Below are positions 50,451 through 59,701 of a DNA stretch of 64,000 bases, piece by piece; position 1 is the first letter of the stretch; the number at the start of each line of letters is the position of its first letter. Position numbers and translations under genes: made by a program. The DNA is from Ga0077536 sp943370145 (GTDB lineage: Bacteria; Pseudomonadota; Gammaproteobacteria; Ga0077536): contig CALRPY020000018.1 of the NCBI GenBank assembly GCA_943370145.1, positions 9,302 to 73,301 on the forward strand, written 5' to 3'. Below the pieces are notes generated by a model. The model ran no database searches, was not told where the DNA came from, and was given only the letters and a program-made list of their open reading frames with translations.

Positions 50451-51780
50451 CCCGACGACCACCGGCGACGGCAAGGCGACGCGCGTGATCGAGGTCGACT
50501 ACCTCGCGCGCGTGGAAGGCGAGGGCGCGCTCTACGTGCGCACCGAGGGCGACCGGATCGCGCAGGTGGACTTCAAGATCTTCGAGCCGCCACGCTTCTT
50601 CGAAGCCTTCCTGCGCGGCCGCCGCCACGACGAGGCGCCGGACATCACGGCGCGGATCTGCGGCATCTGCCCGGTGGCCTACCAGATGAGTTCGGTGCAC
50701 GCGATGGAGGATGCGCTCGGCATCACCGTCGACGGGCCGCTGCGCGAGTTGCGCCGGCTGCTCTACTGCGGCGAGTGGATAGAGAGCCACGCGCTGCACG
50801 TCTACATGCTGCACGCGCCGGACTTCCTCGGCTTCCAGGACGCCGTGCAGATGGCGCAGGCGCATCCCGGCGTGCTGGAACGCGGCCTCGGCCTCAAGAA
50901 GGCCGGCAACCTCATCGGCCAACTGCTCGGCGGGCGCGAGGTGCACCCGATCAACGTGCGGGTCGGCGGCTTCTACCGCGTGCCGACGCGCAGGGAACTC
51001 GCGAGCCTGCACGACCCGCTGTCCCGCGCGCTCGATGCCGCGCGCGAGACCGTACGCTGGGTGCGCGGTCTGCCGTTCCCGGATTTCGATCGCGACTACG
51101 AGTTCGTCGCGCTGCGCCACCCGCACGAGTACCCGTTCAGCGAGGGGCGCCTCGTGTCGAACCGGGGCCTCGACATCGCGGTGCGCGATTACCCGGCGCA
51201 TTTCGAGGAACAGCACGTGGCGCGCAGCAACGCGCTGCACTCGCGCATGACGGCGCGGGCCGCGGCCGGCGAGCCGGGCCACTATCTCGTGGGGCCGCTC
51301 GCGCGCTACAACCTCAATGCCGACCGCCTCGGGCCGGTCGCTGCCGACGCCGCGCGCGACGCCGGCCTCGAACCGGGCTGCCGCAATCCGTTCAAGAGCA
51401 TCCTCGCGCGCGCGGTGGAACTGGTGTTCGCGTGCGAGGAGGCGCTGCGCGTGATTCGCGACTATGTGCCGCCGGACATGCCGTATGTGAGCGGCGAAAT
51501 CCGGTCCGGCGTCGGCCACGGCTGCACCGAGGCGCCGCGCGGCATCCTCTACCATCGCTATGAACTGAACGCCGACGGCACGATTGCCGACGCCGTCATC
51601 GTCCCGCCGACCTCGCAGAACCAGGCGACCATCGAGGACGACCTGCGCGCACTGCTCGCGACAAGGCTCGCGCTGCCCGACGCGGAACTGCAGTGGCAAT
51701 GCGAGCAGGCGATCCGCAACTACGACCCCTGCATCTCCTGCGCGACGCACTTCCTCAAACTCGAGGTCGACCGCCGATGA
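50443..51780 (+). CDS. NiFe-hydrogenase large subunit (alpha), group 3b type
   Basis: 445-residue catalytic subunit. The NiFe ligands are in the N-terminal RICGICPVAY (Cys73, Cys76) and the C-terminal DPCISCATH (Cys430, Cys433). Nine residues (FLKLEVDRR) follow His436 and should be removed by the maturation protease encoded next. Together with beta and gamma subunits this fits the bidirectional, NADP-linked group 3b (sulfhydrogenase) class. Oxygen tolerance cannot be read from sequence. It overlaps the small-subunit gene by eight bases. Confidence 0.95.
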   Translation: MTDPTTTGDGKATRVIEVDYLARVEGEGALYVRTEGDRIAQVDFKIFEPPRFFEAFLRGRRHDEAPDITARICGICPVAYQMSSVHAMEDALGITVDGPLRELRRLLYCGEWIESHALHVYMLHAPDFLGFQDAVQMAQAHPGVLERGLGLKKAGNLIGQLLGGREVHPINVRVGGFYRVPTRRELASLHDPLSRALDAARETVRWVRGLPFPDFDRDYEFVALRHPHEYPFSEGRLVSNRGLDIAVRDYPAHFEEQHVARSNALHSRMTARAAAGEPGHYLVGPLARYNLNADRLGPVAADAARDAGLEPGCRNPFKSILARAVELVFACEEALRVIRDYVPPDMPYVSGEIRSGVGHGCTEAPRGILYHRYELNADGTIADAVIVPPTSQNQATIEDDLRALLATRLALPDAELQWQCEQAIRNYDPCISCATHFLKLEVDRR

Positions 51781-52256
51781 AACCGCCGGCCGTGCTCGGC
51801 ATCGGCAACGAGTATCGCGGCGACGACGCCGCGGGACTGCTGGTCGTGCGCGCGCTGCGCGCGGCGGGCGCGGCAGAGGGCTGGGAGCTGCTGGAGCTCT
51901 CGGGCGAGGGCGCGGGCCTCATCGACGCGTGGGCGGAACGCCCGTGCGTCGTGCTGGTGGACGCGGTCGCGCTCACCGGCTCGCCATCCGGCACGGTGCT
52001 GCGCTACGACGACCCGGCCGCGCTGCCGCCCGACACGGAACTGCGCTGTTCCAGCCACGCCTTCGGCGTCGGCGCCGCGCTGGCGCTCGCGGAAGTGCTG
52101 GGCCGGCTGCCGCCGGCACTCGTGCTCTACGGCATCAACGGGCGGGCCTTCGGCCAGGGCGCGACGATGACGCCGGAAGTGGGGGACGCCGTCGCGCGCG
52201 TCGCCGCCGACATCGCCCAGGCCATCCGCGGGAAGGAGTGGAAAGTCCATGCATGA
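51777..52256 (+). CDS. Hydrogenase maturation protease
   Basis: 159-residue HyaD/HycI-type endopeptidase that trims the large subunit C-terminus after nickel insertion. GIGNEYRGDDAAGLLVVRAL contains the first metal ligand Glu/Asp, then VVLVDAVALTGSPSG with the second Asp and SSHAFGVGAALAL with the His. It overlaps the large-subunit stop as ATGA. Confidence 0.93.
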   Translation: MKPPAVLGIGNEYRGDDAAGLLVVRALRAAGAAEGWELLELSGEGAGLIDAWAERPCVVLVDAVALTGSPSGTVLRYDDPAALPPDTELRCSSHAFGVGAALALAEVLGRLPPALVLYGINGRAFGQGATMTPEVGDAVARVAADIAQAIRGKEWKVHA

Positions 52257-52521
52257 AATGTCGTTGATCAACGACCTGATGCGGAAAATCATGCGCGTCG
52301 CCGACGAGCACGGCGCGCGGCGCATCGTCGGCCTGAAGGTCGAGCTCGGCGCGCTGTCCCACCTGTCGGCCGGGCATTTTCGCGAACACTTCGAGGAAGC
52401 GGCGGCCGGCACGCCGGCCGCCGGCGCGCGCCTCGACATCGTCGAGATGACGGACATCCACGATCCACACGCGCAGGACATCCTGCTGCGCAGCGTCGAA
52501 GTCGCCGCGGACGACGCCTGA
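52249..52521 (+). CDS. hypA: Short HypA-like nickel chaperone lacking the zinc domain
   Basis: 90 residues, compared with about 115 for normal HypA. The N-terminus MHEMSLINDLMRKIMRVADE keeps the Ni-binding His2, and VGLKVELGALSHLSAGHFRE matches the family core. The zinc-ribbon segment with two CxxC pairs is missing: the chain goes straight to LDIVEMTDIHDPHAQDILLR and stops; there is not one Cys. hypF starts five bases later, so nothing suggests a recent frameshift. The protein may deliver nickel by another route or have a changed role. Confidence 0.82.
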   Translation: MHEMSLINDLMRKIMRVADEHGARRIVGLKVELGALSHLSAGHFREHFEEAAAGTPAAGARLDIVEMTDIHDPHAQDILLRSVEVAADDA

Positions 52522-52525
52522 CGCA

Positions 52526-54811
52526 ATGACCGGCGGGGGCGCGGAAGCGCGCGAGCGCTGGCGGCTCGACCTGCGCGGCCGCGTGCAGGGTGTCGGTTTC
52601 CGACCGTTCGCGCAGCGCCTCGCGACGCGCTTCGGCCTCGCCGGCAGCGTGCACAACGCCGGCGCGGCAGTCCGCATCGAAGCCGAAGGAACGCCCGAAC
52701 GCCTCGCCGCCTTCGTCGACGCCCTGGGGCGCGAAGCGCCGACGCGCGACCTGCGCATCACCCGGGAACTGCTGCCGCCGCGTGGCGAGGCGGGCTTCGG
52801 GATCCACGCGAGCCGGGGCGCGGACATGCGCGACCTGCCGCCGGACATCGCGACCTGCGCCGACTGCCTGCGCGAACTGCGCGACCCCACGAACCGGCGC
52901 CATCGCTACCCGTTCACGCACTGCGCGGCCTGCGGCCCGCGCTGGAGCGTGCTGGAGAGCCTCCCCTACGACCGCGAGCGCACCACGCTGCGCGACTTCA
53001 CGCCGTGCCCCGCCTGCGCCGCCGAGTATCGCGACCCCGCCGACCGCCGCTTCCATGCCCAGGGGATCTGCTGCGCGGCCTGCGGGCCGCGGCTCGTGCT
53101 CGGCGACGCGACAGGCACGCCGCTCGCACGTGACGACGAGGCCCTCGCCGCGGCGGTCGACGCGCTGCGCGCCGGCCGCATCGTCGCGGTGAAGGCGACC
53201 GGCGGCTTCCAGCTGTGGGTGCGCGCGAGCGACGCGGCGGCGGTGGCGCGGCTGCGTGCGCGGAAGCGGCGGCCGGACAAGCCCTTCGCCCTGATGGTGG
53301 GCTCGCTGGCGCAGGCCGCCGGGCTCTGTGCCATCGACGCGGCGGAGGCTCGGGCGCTCGAGGGTCCTGCCGCGCCGATCCTGCTGCTCGCGCGACGCGC
53401 GGACGCCGCGCTTCCGCTCGCGCCGTCGGTGGCGCCGTCGGTGGCACCGGGCGTGCCGGCACTGGGGCTGATGCTGCCCTCGAGTCCGCTGCAGACCCTG
53501 CTGTGCGAGGTACTGGGCGAGCCGGTCGTCGCGACCAGCGGCAATCTCGCCGGCGAGCCGATCTGCATCGACGACGCAGAGGCGCGGGCACGGCTCGGCG
53601 GCATCGCCGACCTCTTCCTCGGCCACGATCGCCGCATCCTGCGCGCGCTCGACGATTCGCTCGCGCGGGTCGTCGACGGCGAGCTGCAGGTGCTGAGACT
53701 GGGACGCGGCCTCGCGCCGCTGCAGCTCGAACTGACGCAGCCCCTCGTGCCGGGGCTCGCAGTCGGCGGCGACCTGAAATCGGCAATCGCGGCCAGCACC
53801 GACACCGGCCTCGTGCTGAGCCAGCATCTCGGCGATCTCGCGCTGCGCGACAGCCAGCGGCAGTTCGCCGCGGCGGTCGCCGATTTCACGCGCCTCGCGG
53901 CCGATGCGCCGCGCCGCTGGGTGCGCGATCTGCACCCGGACTACCACTCGGGCGCGCTCGCGCCAGCCGACGCGCAGCCGGTGCCGCACCATGTCGCGCA
54001 TGCCTACGCGTGTCTCGCGGAACACCAGCAGCGCCTGGTCCCGCCCTTCATCGCCTTCACCTGGGACGGCAGCGGCTACGGGCCGGACGGCACGCTGTGG
54101 GGCGGCGAGTGCCTGCGCATCGACGGGGAAGGTCGATGGGCCCGTATCGCGAGCCTCAAGGCCTTCCGCCTCGCGGGCGGCGAGGCCGCGGTGCGCGATC
54201 CGCGCCGTATCGCCGTCGCGCTCGCCGACGCCAGTGGCGCTACGCTCGCACCCTGCGCGGCATTCGCAACCTGGCGCCAGCAGCTTGCGCGCGGCTTCAA
54301 CGCCCCGCTGACCTCGAGCGTGGGCCGCCTGTTCGACGGCGTCGCCGCGCTGATCGCGCTGCACGACGGCCACTACCGGGCGCCAAGCTACGAGGGGCAG
54401 CTGGCGCTGGCGCTCGAAGCGCTGGCCGAAGGGGCTGGCGACGTCGTGCCCTATCCGCTGCCGCTCGTCGTCGAGGACGGGCTGCCGTGCCTCGACTGGC
54501 GGCCCATGGTGCGGGCGCTGCTCACCGATCTCGCGCAGGATCGGCCGCGCGCGGCGATTGCGCGCGCGTTCCACCTGGCGCTCGTCGCCGGCCTGTGTCG
54601 CACGCTGGCCGCGATTGCGCCGGCCGGCGGTACGCGGCCGATCGCGCTGGCCGGCGGCGTGTTCCAGAACCGCGTGCTGCTGGAAGCGTGCGCGGCGGCG
54701 CTGCGCGCGGACGGCCACGCGGTATGCTGGCCGTCGCGCATCCCCATCAACGACGGCGGCCTCGCGGCGGGACAGCTGCTCGCCGCCTGCAGCGGGCCAC
54801 AGGAGGATTGA
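52526..54811 (+). CDS. hypF: Carbamoyltransferase HypF
   Basis: 761-residue enzyme that makes the thiocarbamate on HypE from carbamoyl phosphate, the source of the active-site cyanide ligands. Domain order is complete: N-terminal acylphosphatase (LRGRVQGVGFRPFAQRLA), two zinc fingers (CADCLRELRDP...CAACGPR and CPACAAEYRDP...CAACGPR), a YrdC domain (KATGGFQLWVRASD, RKRRPDKPFALMV) and a Kae1-like carbamoyltransferase domain (HHVAHAYACLAEH, AGGVFQNRVLLE). Start at the first ATG after hypA. Confidence 0.95.
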   Translation: MTGGGAEARERWRLDLRGRVQGVGFRPFAQRLATRFGLAGSVHNAGAAVRIEAEGTPERLAAFVDALGREAPTRDLRITRELLPPRGEAGFGIHASRGADMRDLPPDIATCADCLRELRDPTNRRHRYPFTHCAACGPRWSVLESLPYDRERTTLRDFTPCPACAAEYRDPADRRFHAQGICCAACGPRLVLGDATGTPLARDDEALAAAVDALRAGRIVAVKATGGFQLWVRASDAAAVARLRARKRRPDKPFALMVGSLAQAAGLCAIDAAEARALEGPAAPILLLARRADAALPLAPSVAPSVAPGVPALGLMLPSSPLQTLLCEVLGEPVVATSGNLAGEPICIDDAEARARLGGIADLFLGHDRRILRALDDSLARVVDGELQVLRLGRGLAPLQLELTQPLVPGLAVGGDLKSAIAASTDTGLVLSQHLGDLALRDSQRQFAAAVADFTRLAADAPRRWVRDLHPDYHSGALAPADAQPVPHHVAHAYACLAEHQQRLVPPFIAFTWDGSGYGPDGTLWGGECLRIDGEGRWARIASLKAFRLAGGEAAVRDPRRIAVALADASGATLAPCAAFATWRQQLARGFNAPLTSSVGRLFDGVAALIALHDGHYRAPSYEGQLALALEALAEGAGDVVPYPLPLVVEDGLPCLDWRPMVRALLTDLAQDRPRAAIARAFHLALVAGLCRTLAAIAPAGGTRPIALAGGVFQNRVLLEACAAALRADGHAVCWPSRIPINDGGLAAGQLLAACSGPQED

Positions 54812-54815
54812 AACC

Positions 54816-55067
54816 ATGTGCCTCGGCGTGCCAGGACGCATCGACGCCATCGACGACGCCCACGGCGAAGCCTGTGCCCGCCGCGGCCGGGTCGATTTCG
54901 GCGGCGTGCAGCGCCTGGTGTCGCTCGCGCTCGTGCCCGAGGCGAGCCTCGGCGACTACGTGATTGTGCACGCCGGCATCGCCATTGCCCGGCTCGACGA
55001 AGCCCGGGCGGCGGAGACGCTCGCACTGCTGCGCGGGATCGCGCCGCCCGGCACGCCGCGCGCATGA
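54816..55067 (+). CDS. hypC: Hydrogenase assembly chaperone HypC
   Basis: 83-residue OB-fold chaperone. The N-terminal MCLGVPGRI has the essential Cys2, which holds the Fe(CN)2CO group together with HypD. GDYVIVHAGIAIARLDEARA is the other conserved block. AGGAGG lies ten bases before the ATG, partly within the hypF end. It overlaps the hypD start (ATGA). Confidence 0.95.
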   Translation: MCLGVPGRIDAIDDAHGEACARRGRVDFGGVQRLVSLALVPEASLGDYVIVHAGIAIARLDEARAAETLALLRGIAPPGTPRA

Positions 55068-56194
55068 AATTCGTCGACGAATTCCGGGATCCGGCGCTCG
55101 CGCAGGCGCTGGCCGCGTCGATCGCGGCGCAGACGACGCGGCCGTGGCGGCTGATGGAAATCTGCGGGGGCCAGACCCACGCGCTGCTGCGTCATGGCCT
55201 CGATCGCCTGCTGCCCGCGAAGCTCGAACTGCTGCACGGCCCCGGTTGCCCGGTGTGCGTAACCCCGGCGGAGGTACTGGACCAGGCCTTCGCGATCGCG
55301 CTGACCCCGGGCACCGTGCTGTGCACCTTCGGCGACATGCTGCGCGTGCCGGGCAGTGGGCGCGTCGATCTCTTCGCCATCCGCGCGCGCGGCGGCGACG
55401 TCAGGCCCGTGTACTCCCCGCTCGACGCCGTCGCGCTCGCGCGCACGCTGCCCGACAGACAGGTCGTCTTCCTCGCCGTCGGCTTCGAGACGACCGCGCC
55501 GGCCACCGCGCTGGCCGTGCGCGAGGCGCGCGACACGGGGCTCGCCAACTTCTCGCTGCTCGTCGCCCACGTGCGCGTGCCGCCGGCGATCGACGCGCTG
55601 CTGTCGGCGAAGGACAACCGCGTGCAGGGCTTCCTCGCCGCCGGCCACGTCTGCACGGTGATGGGCTGGCGGGAATACGAGGCCCTCGCCGCGCGTCACC
55701 GGGTGCCGATCGTCGTCACCGGCTTCGAACCGCTGGACCTGCTGGACGGCATCCGGCGCTGCGTCGCCCAGCTCGAGGCCGGCCGCGCGACGGTCGAGAA
55801 CCAGTACGCGCGCGCCGTCACGCGCGACGGCAACGCGGCGGCGCGGGCGCTGCTCGAGGAGGTCTTCGAGGTCGTCGACCGTCCCTGGCGCGGGCTCGGC
55901 GCGATCGCGGGCGGCGGGCTCGGCCTGCGCGGCGCCTGGCGCGACTTCGACGCAGGCCCCCGCTTCGCGGCGGCGGTTCCGCCGGCGGCGCCGGCCGCGA
56001 CCGAAGCCTGCCGCAGCGGCGAGGTGCTGCGCGGCGTGCTGAAGCCGCCGCAGTGCGCGGCCTTCGGCACGCGCTGCACGCCGGAGCATCCGCTGGGCCC
56101 GACGATGGTGTCGGACGAAGGCGCCTGCGCCGCCTATTTCCGGTACCGCGGCCACGAGGACCACGCCGATGCAGTGCCCGCTGCCGCTCGCTGA
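55064..56194 (+). CDS. hypD: Hydrogenase maturation factor HypD
   Basis: 376-residue iron-sulfur scaffold for building Fe(CN)2CO. Conserved elements are MEICGGQTHALLRHG, LLHGPGCPVCVTP, GFETTAPATALAV and the C-terminal 4Fe-4S ligand Cys residues (AFGTRCTPEHPLGPTMVSDE, GACAAYF). The start MKFVDEFRDP at 55064 is the standard HypD N-terminus. Confidence 0.96.
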   Translation: MKFVDEFRDPALAQALAASIAAQTTRPWRLMEICGGQTHALLRHGLDRLLPAKLELLHGPGCPVCVTPAEVLDQAFAIALTPGTVLCTFGDMLRVPGSGRVDLFAIRARGGDVRPVYSPLDAVALARTLPDRQVVFLAVGFETTAPATALAVREARDTGLANFSLLVAHVRVPPAIDALLSAKDNRVQGFLAAGHVCTVMGWREYEALAARHRVPIVVTGFEPLDLLDGIRRCVAQLEAGRATVENQYARAVTRDGNAAARALLEEVFEVVDRPWRGLGAIAGGGLGLRGAWRDFDAGPRFAAAVPPAAPAATEACRSGEVLRGVLKPPQCAAFGTRCTPEHPLGPTMVSDEGACAAYFRYRGHEDHADAVPAAAR

Positions 56195-57203
56195 CTACCC
56201 GCGCGTGACGCTGGCCCACGGCGGCGGCGGCCGCCTCGGGCGACAGCTCGTCACCGAACTCTTCATGCCCGCCTTCGGCAGCGCGCTGCTCGACACGCGG
56301 CACGACGGTGCGGTGCTCGACGGGATCAAGCCGCCGCTCGCCTTCACCACCGACGGCCACGTCGTGCAGCCGCTGTTCTTCCCCGGCGGCGACATCGGCA
56401 GGCTCGCGGTCATCGGCACCATCAACGATCTCGCGATGTGTGGCGCGCGGCCACGCCACCTGAGCCTGTCGTTCGTGATCGAGGAGGGCCTGCCGATGGA
56501 GACCCTCTGGCAGGTGGCCTGCTCGATCGGTCTCGCCGCGCGCGAGAGCGGCGTGCGGATCGCCGCCGGCGACACCAAAGTCGTCGAACAGGGCCATGGC
56601 GACGGGCTCTACATCAGCACGGCCGGGATCGGAGAGGTCATAGCGCCCGCGACCATCGGCCCGCGGCAGGTGCAGGCGGGCGACGCGATCCTCGTCAGCG
56701 GGGATCTCGGCCGCCACGGCATCGCGGTGCTGACGCGGCGCGAGGGCTTCGCGCTCGAGGTCGACGTCGACAGCGACTGCGCGCCGCTGTGGGGACCGGT
56801 CGCGGCCCTGCTGGAGGCCGGGATCGAGGTCCACTGCCTGCGCGACCTCACGCGCGGGGGGCTGGCCGCCGCGCTGGTCGAGATCGCGGAGGACGGCGGT
56901 GTGGAGCTCGAAATCGACGAAGCCGCGGTCCCGGTGTCACCGCCGGTGCGCGTGGCCTGTGAAGTGCTGGGCCTCGATCCGCTGCTCGTCGCCAACGAGG
57001 GCCGCTTCGTCGCCTTCGTGCCGGCCGCCGAGGCCGCCCGCGCGCTCGCCGTCCTGCGCGCACAGCCGCTGGCGGCAGGCGCTGTCATCGCCGGCCAGGT
57101 TGCTGCGACGGCAGCGCACGGCCGCGCGTGGATCAGGGGCGCGTTCGGCCAGGTCCGCGCGCTCGCGATGCCGTCCGGCGAACAGCTGCCGCGTATCTGC
57201 TGA
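56169..57203 (+). CDS. hypE: Hydrogenase maturation factor HypE
   Basis: 344-residue AIR-synthase-like ATPase that dehydrates the thiocarbamate to thiocyanate. LAHGGGGRLGRQL starts the ATP-binding domain, with FTTDGHVVQPLFFPGGDIG. The chain ends in PRIC, the universal C-terminal Cys that carries the carbamoyl group from HypF. It overlaps hypD by 26 bases and closes the operon. Confidence 0.96.
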   Translation: MQCPLPLADYPRVTLAHGGGGRLGRQLVTELFMPAFGSALLDTRHDGAVLDGIKPPLAFTTDGHVVQPLFFPGGDIGRLAVIGTINDLAMCGARPRHLSLSFVIEEGLPMETLWQVACSIGLAARESGVRIAAGDTKVVEQGHGDGLYISTAGIGEVIAPATIGPRQVQAGDAILVSGDLGRHGIAVLTRREGFALEVDVDSDCAPLWGPVAALLEAGIEVHCLRDLTRGGLAAALVEIAEDGGVELEIDEAAVPVSPPVRVACEVLGLDPLLVANEGRFVAFVPAAEAARALAVLRAQPLAAGAVIAGQVAATAAHGRAWIRGAFGQVRALAMPSGEQLPRIC

Positions 57204-57215
57204 CGCGCGCAAGGC

Positions 57216-58028
57216 CTACTTCGGATACAGCAGGGACACCTGCAGGCGCAACTGCCAGTCGGGCCCGATCTCCGGCGACAGCACGTGCTGGTAGGCCTCG
57301 ACCAGGGCGCTGATGCGCTGGCCGCCGATGACGAGAATCTTGCCGACGCCACCGCCGACCGGCAGCAGCCAGCGGTTGCGGTCGTCATCCGCGGCCCAGT
57401 CCGCGACGATCGACGGACTGGTCGACAGATACCAGCCGTTGTCGAGGTGGTAGCTGATGGCGGGGCGCATCGCCATCACGTTCACTTCAGGGCGACTGCC
57501 GTCGCCGGCGAAGGACCACAGGTTCTGCACCACCAGGCCCACCTGCCAGCGCCTGCTGTTGTAGACGGCGGCCGCCGCCGGGCCCGCGGACCACTTGTTG
57601 CTGGTGATCTGATCGTGGCTCCCCGTCGGCAGCAGCAGCGTCGGGCCGACGCCCCACACGAAGCGGTCGGTGCGGGACGGCGTCACGAAGCTTGTGATGT
57701 TGACGTCGCCGAGGCCGTCGACGGTTTCCGGCCAGGGCGCATGGGCCAGCGGCAGCAGCACGCGCGTCAGCAGGGTCCAGCGTTCGCCGAGATCGATCGG
57801 GAACAGCGGTTGGATGCGGAAGAAATTGAGCGGCTCGTCGTCCGGTCCGAAGCCGAACTGGACGTTGTCCTCGAAACGCATGACGTACATGCGCGTCAGG
57901 GGATTGAGATCCTCGACAGCGAGCTCGAGCTTCTCGGCGCCCGGCGCCGGGGCCTCGTCCGCGCCGAACGATGGCGCGCCCAGCAGCAGGCAACCGACAC
58001 AGACGAGGATGCGCTTCAATTGGGACAC
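57216..58028 (-). CDS. Outer-membrane beta-barrel (transporter-like) protein
   Basis: 270-residue exported protein. The signal is LKRILVCVGCLLLGAPSFGA. Alternating hydrophobic strands with aromatic girdles (FRIQPLFPIDLGERWTLLTR, TDRFVWGVGPTLLLPTGS, WQVGLVVQNLWSFAG, QLRLQVSLLYPK with a terminal strand) suggest a small barrel like those annotated as neuromedin-U/MetA-pathway transporters. The GTG at 58028 is chosen: CGGAGA lies upstream and the signal follows at once; 36 earlier codons are unlikely. It is convergent with hypE, 12 bases apart. The substrate is unknown. Confidence 0.75.
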   Translation of the reverse strand: MSQLKRILVCVGCLLLGAPSFGADEAPAPGAEKLELAVEDLNPLTRMYVMRFEDNVQFGFGPDDEPLNFFRIQPLFPIDLGERWTLLTRVLLPLAHAPWPETVDGLGDVNITSFVTPSRTDRFVWGVGPTLLLPTGSHDQITSNKWSAGPAAAAVYNSRRWQVGLVVQNLWSFAGDGSRPEVNVMAMRPAISYHLDNGWYLSTSPSIVADWAADDDRNRWLLPVGGGVGKILVIGGQRISALVEAYQHVLSPEIGPDWQLRLQVSLLYPK

Positions 58029-58309
58029 GGGCAGTCTCCGGATGGATTGCGGGTCTGGACGCTGACTGGAGTCCGCCCTCCCGGCCGCGAGTATAGACTG
58101 CGGCCCGGGTAGGGAGCCCGAAGCCCGGCCCTTCATGCCCGCACGCTATCCGCGGCGATGCGGTGCGCCCATCCGTACAAGGTCCAACAGACGCCCCGCG
58201 CGGAGTTCGTTAACTTTTCTGCCAGAGTCGGTATGCAAGCGGCGGGTTTATCCATGCCCACCCGCATCCTGGCCGATGCCACGAACACAACGAGCCGGGA
58301 GACCCACGC

Positions 58310-59701
58310 ATGGCACGCATCAAGCTGAAAACCACCGAGGAGCGCGAGGCGGAAGGCAAGGCCCTGCGCGACAAGTGCCCGCGCACGTCGCACGGCGAGA
58401 AAGTGTTCGGCCAGGGCCAGAAACGCGACATCGTCGCCATGATCGAGGCCTCCAACAAGGACCGGCTGGAGAACCTGGTGCCGGTGCGTCACGGCCGGAT
58501 GCTGCAGTCGCCGTTCGCCTTCTTCCGTGGCACCGCGGCTCTGCAGGCCCATGACCTTGCCGGCACGCCGACCAGCGGCATCATCGTCCAGGCCTGCGGC
58601 GACTGCCACCTCGCGAACTTCGGCGGCTTCGCGACGCCGGAGCGGTCGATCGTGTTCGACATCAACGATTTCGACGAAACGCTGCCGGCGCCCTTCGAAT
58701 GGGACATCAAGCGCCTGGCGGCGAGCTTCGTCGTTGCCGCGCGCTGGCGCGGCTTCGCCGCCGACGAACAGCGCGAATTCGCGCTCGAGTCCGTTGCCGC
58801 TTATCGCAAGTCCGTGCGCAAGCGCGCGGGCAGCGGCGTACTCGAAGCCTGGTACTCGAAAATAACGGCCGAGGACGTGATGGAAATCGCCAGCGAGGAC
58901 CCCGATACGGTGGAACGCATGGAGAGGAAAATCGACAAGGCCGGGAAACAGGGGCACGAGCAGGTCTTCAACAAGCTCACGGCGCCGACCAAGGGCCTGC
59001 CCCGCATCGTCGACCAGCCGCCGCTCATCTACCACGCGGACAAGAAGGAATTGAATGACAAGATCGCCGCCGAGTTCTTCAGGATGTACCGGCACACCCT
59101 GGCGCCCGAGCGCCGCATGCTGTTCGATCGCTACCAGTGCGTCGACGTGGCACTGAAAGTGGTGGGTGTCGGCAGCGTAGGCACCCGCTGCCTGATCGCG
59201 CTGATGATGGCCGCCCCCGACGATCCGCTGTTCCTGCAGCTCAAGGAAGCAAGACGCTCGGTACTCGAGCCGTGGGTTAAGGGGGCGAAGGTCAAGCACA
59301 ACGGTGAGCGCATCGTCGTCGGCCAGCGCCTGATGCAGTCCGCGAGCGACATCTTCCTCGGCTGGTCCAAGGGCCCCAAGGGCGGGCGCGACTTCTATGT
59401 CCGCCAACTTCGGGACATGAAAATCTCGCCGGAAATCGAGGCCTTCAGCAAGATCACCATGGGGGATTACGCAAAGCTGTGCGGCATGGCGCTGGCCCGT
59501 GCGCACGACAAGGCCGGTGATGCCGCGCTGATCGCGGGCTACCTCGGCAGCAAGGACACCTTCGACGAAGCGATCGCGGACTACGCCGTCGCCTACGCGG
59601 ACCAGGTGGAGCGCGACTTCGACACCTTCAGCCATGCGATACGCAACGGCAAGCTTAAAAGCGACCTTAGCCCGAGTGAGCTGACCACGACGCTCAGATA
59701 G
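58310..59701 (+). CDS. DUF2252 family protein
   Basis: 463 residues. The family core is visible: RHGRMLQSPFAFFRGTAALQ, QACGDCHLANFGGFATPERS, IVFDINDFDETLPAPFEWDI (kinase-like catalytic segment), then VGSVGTRCLIALM and MGDYAKLCGMALARAHDKAG. DUF2252 proteins have a protein-kinase/APH-like fold and no established activity. Cytoplasmic, with no signal peptide. It stands alone, preceded by 281 bases shared with the divergent outer-membrane gene. Confidence 0.9.
   Translation: MARIKLKTTEEREAEGKALRDKCPRTSHGEKVFGQGQKRDIVAMIEASNKDRLENLVPVRHGRMLQSPFAFFRGTAALQAHDLAGTPTSGIIVQACGDCHLANFGGFATPERSIVFDINDFDETLPAPFEWDIKRLAASFVVAARWRGFAADEQREFALESVAAYRKSVRKRAGSGVLEAWYSKITAEDVMEIASEDPDTVERMERKIDKAGKQGHEQVFNKLTAPTKGLPRIVDQPPLIYHADKKELNDKIAAEFFRMYRHTLAPERRMLFDRYQCVDVALKVVGVGSVGTRCLIALMMAAPDDPLFLQLKEARRSVLEPWVKGAKVKHNGERIVVGQRLMQSASDIFLGWSKGPKGGRDFYVRQLRDMKISPEIEAFSKITMGDYAKLCGMALARAHDKAGDAALIAGYLGSKDTFDEAIADYAVAYADQVERDFDTFSHAIRNGKLKSDLSPSELTTTLR

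Noticed and set aside
52289..54850. 853-codon minus-strand frame opposite hypF
   Set aside because: No domains and a composition of Arg/Ala/Gly; hypF on the plus strand has all its motifs.
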